Below, in pieces: positions 17,268 through 17,433 of a stretch of 17,433 bases of DNA (position 1 is its first letter; each line of letters starts with the position of its first letter). The stretch is from contig JASANZ010001818.1 in the NCBI GenBank assembly GCA_030849805.1, positions 1-17,433 on the forward strand, given 5' to 3'. Source of the DNA: Sergeia podlipaevii (taxonomy: Eukaryota; Euglenozoa; Kinetoplastea; Trypanosomatida; Trypanosomatidae). Under the pieces are notes generated by a model. That model saw nothing but the letters and a program-made list of their open reading frames with translations. It searched no databases and was not told the origin of the DNA. The position numbers and the translations under genes are program-made.

Positions 17268-17433
17268 TTACCCTACCTTCCGTGCGCTGAGGCTCTTGAC
17301 ACAGGTGTCGAGCGCACGAAGAGGGCAATTCTGCAACTCACTGGAGTCACGTGTGTATTCTTTCCACGGATTCTGCAGATAGCCGAAGTGACCGCCGCAC
17401 GGCATCTCCACGTAGGCCACGTTCGGCCTCTCA
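17268..17433 (-). CDS. Alpha/beta-hydrolase, C-terminal fragment (cut by window edge)
   Basis: The last 54 codons of a gene that continues beyond the right edge, ending in TAA at 17268-17270. The piece contains EMPCGGHFGYL near its start, which fits the GGH-x-G box carrying the catalytic His of the YheT/ABHD1-ABHD3/EMB8 group of alpha/beta-hydrolases, followed by NPW. Those enzymes are Ser-Asp-His esterases or phospholipases. The Ser and Asp would lie in the missing part. GC-rich third positions and strand agree with the other genes. The substrate cannot be guessed from this fragment. Confidence 0.65.
   Translation of the reverse strand, partial: ERPNVAYVEMPCGGHFGYLQNPWKEYTRDSSELQNCPLRALDTCVKSLSARKVG

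Noticed and set aside
1..17433. CRISPR array, insertion sequence, retroposon or prokaryotic operon
   Set aside because: No regularly spaced repeats, transposase, reverse transcriptase or terminal repeats were seen, and the gene style is kinetoplastid.

Overview
The window looks like nuclear DNA of a trypanosomatid flagellate (Kinetoplastea). Seven protein genes, one of them cut by the right edge, all lie on the minus strand. No introns are needed to read them. They are separated by roughly 0.6-1.2 kb of AT-rich DNA full of A/T homopolymers, CT/GA, TA and GT microsatellites. Pyrimidine tracts followed by an AG precede most start codons on the coding strand, as expected for trans-splicing of a polycistronic transcript. 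The coding blocks are GC-rich at third positions. The genus cannot be fixed from this sequence alone.

Layout, in transcription order (right to left): the last 54 codons of an alpha/beta-hydrolase (17268-17432); two diverged tandem copies of a small four-helix membrane protein of the COPI-associated/Tvp15 type (15730-16191 and 14618-14992); a 1215-residue protein with a mitochondrial-type N-terminus, a proline-rich extension and the fold order of the trifunctional beta-oxidation enzyme alpha subunit, but with several catalytic and cofactor motifs altered (10226-13873); a 357-residue protein with two copies of a helical FAM13/Sld2-like motif (7953-9026); a 440-residue ankyrin-repeat protein with a Cys/His cluster (5693-7015); and the catalytic subunit of serine palmitoyltransferase, SPT2/LCB2 (2998-4665). 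About 3 kb to the left of SPT2 holds no recognisable gene and starts with a run of 18 G.

Three genes touch lipid metabolism: SPT2 in sphingolipid synthesis, the trifunctional-enzyme relative, and the hydrolase. Gene order in trypanosomatid arrays is not normally functional, so I do not infer a pathway. The best leads are the probable pseudo-enzyme at 10226-13873, the internal duplication in the 357-residue protein, and the purine-rich tracts that follow most stop codons on the coding strand.
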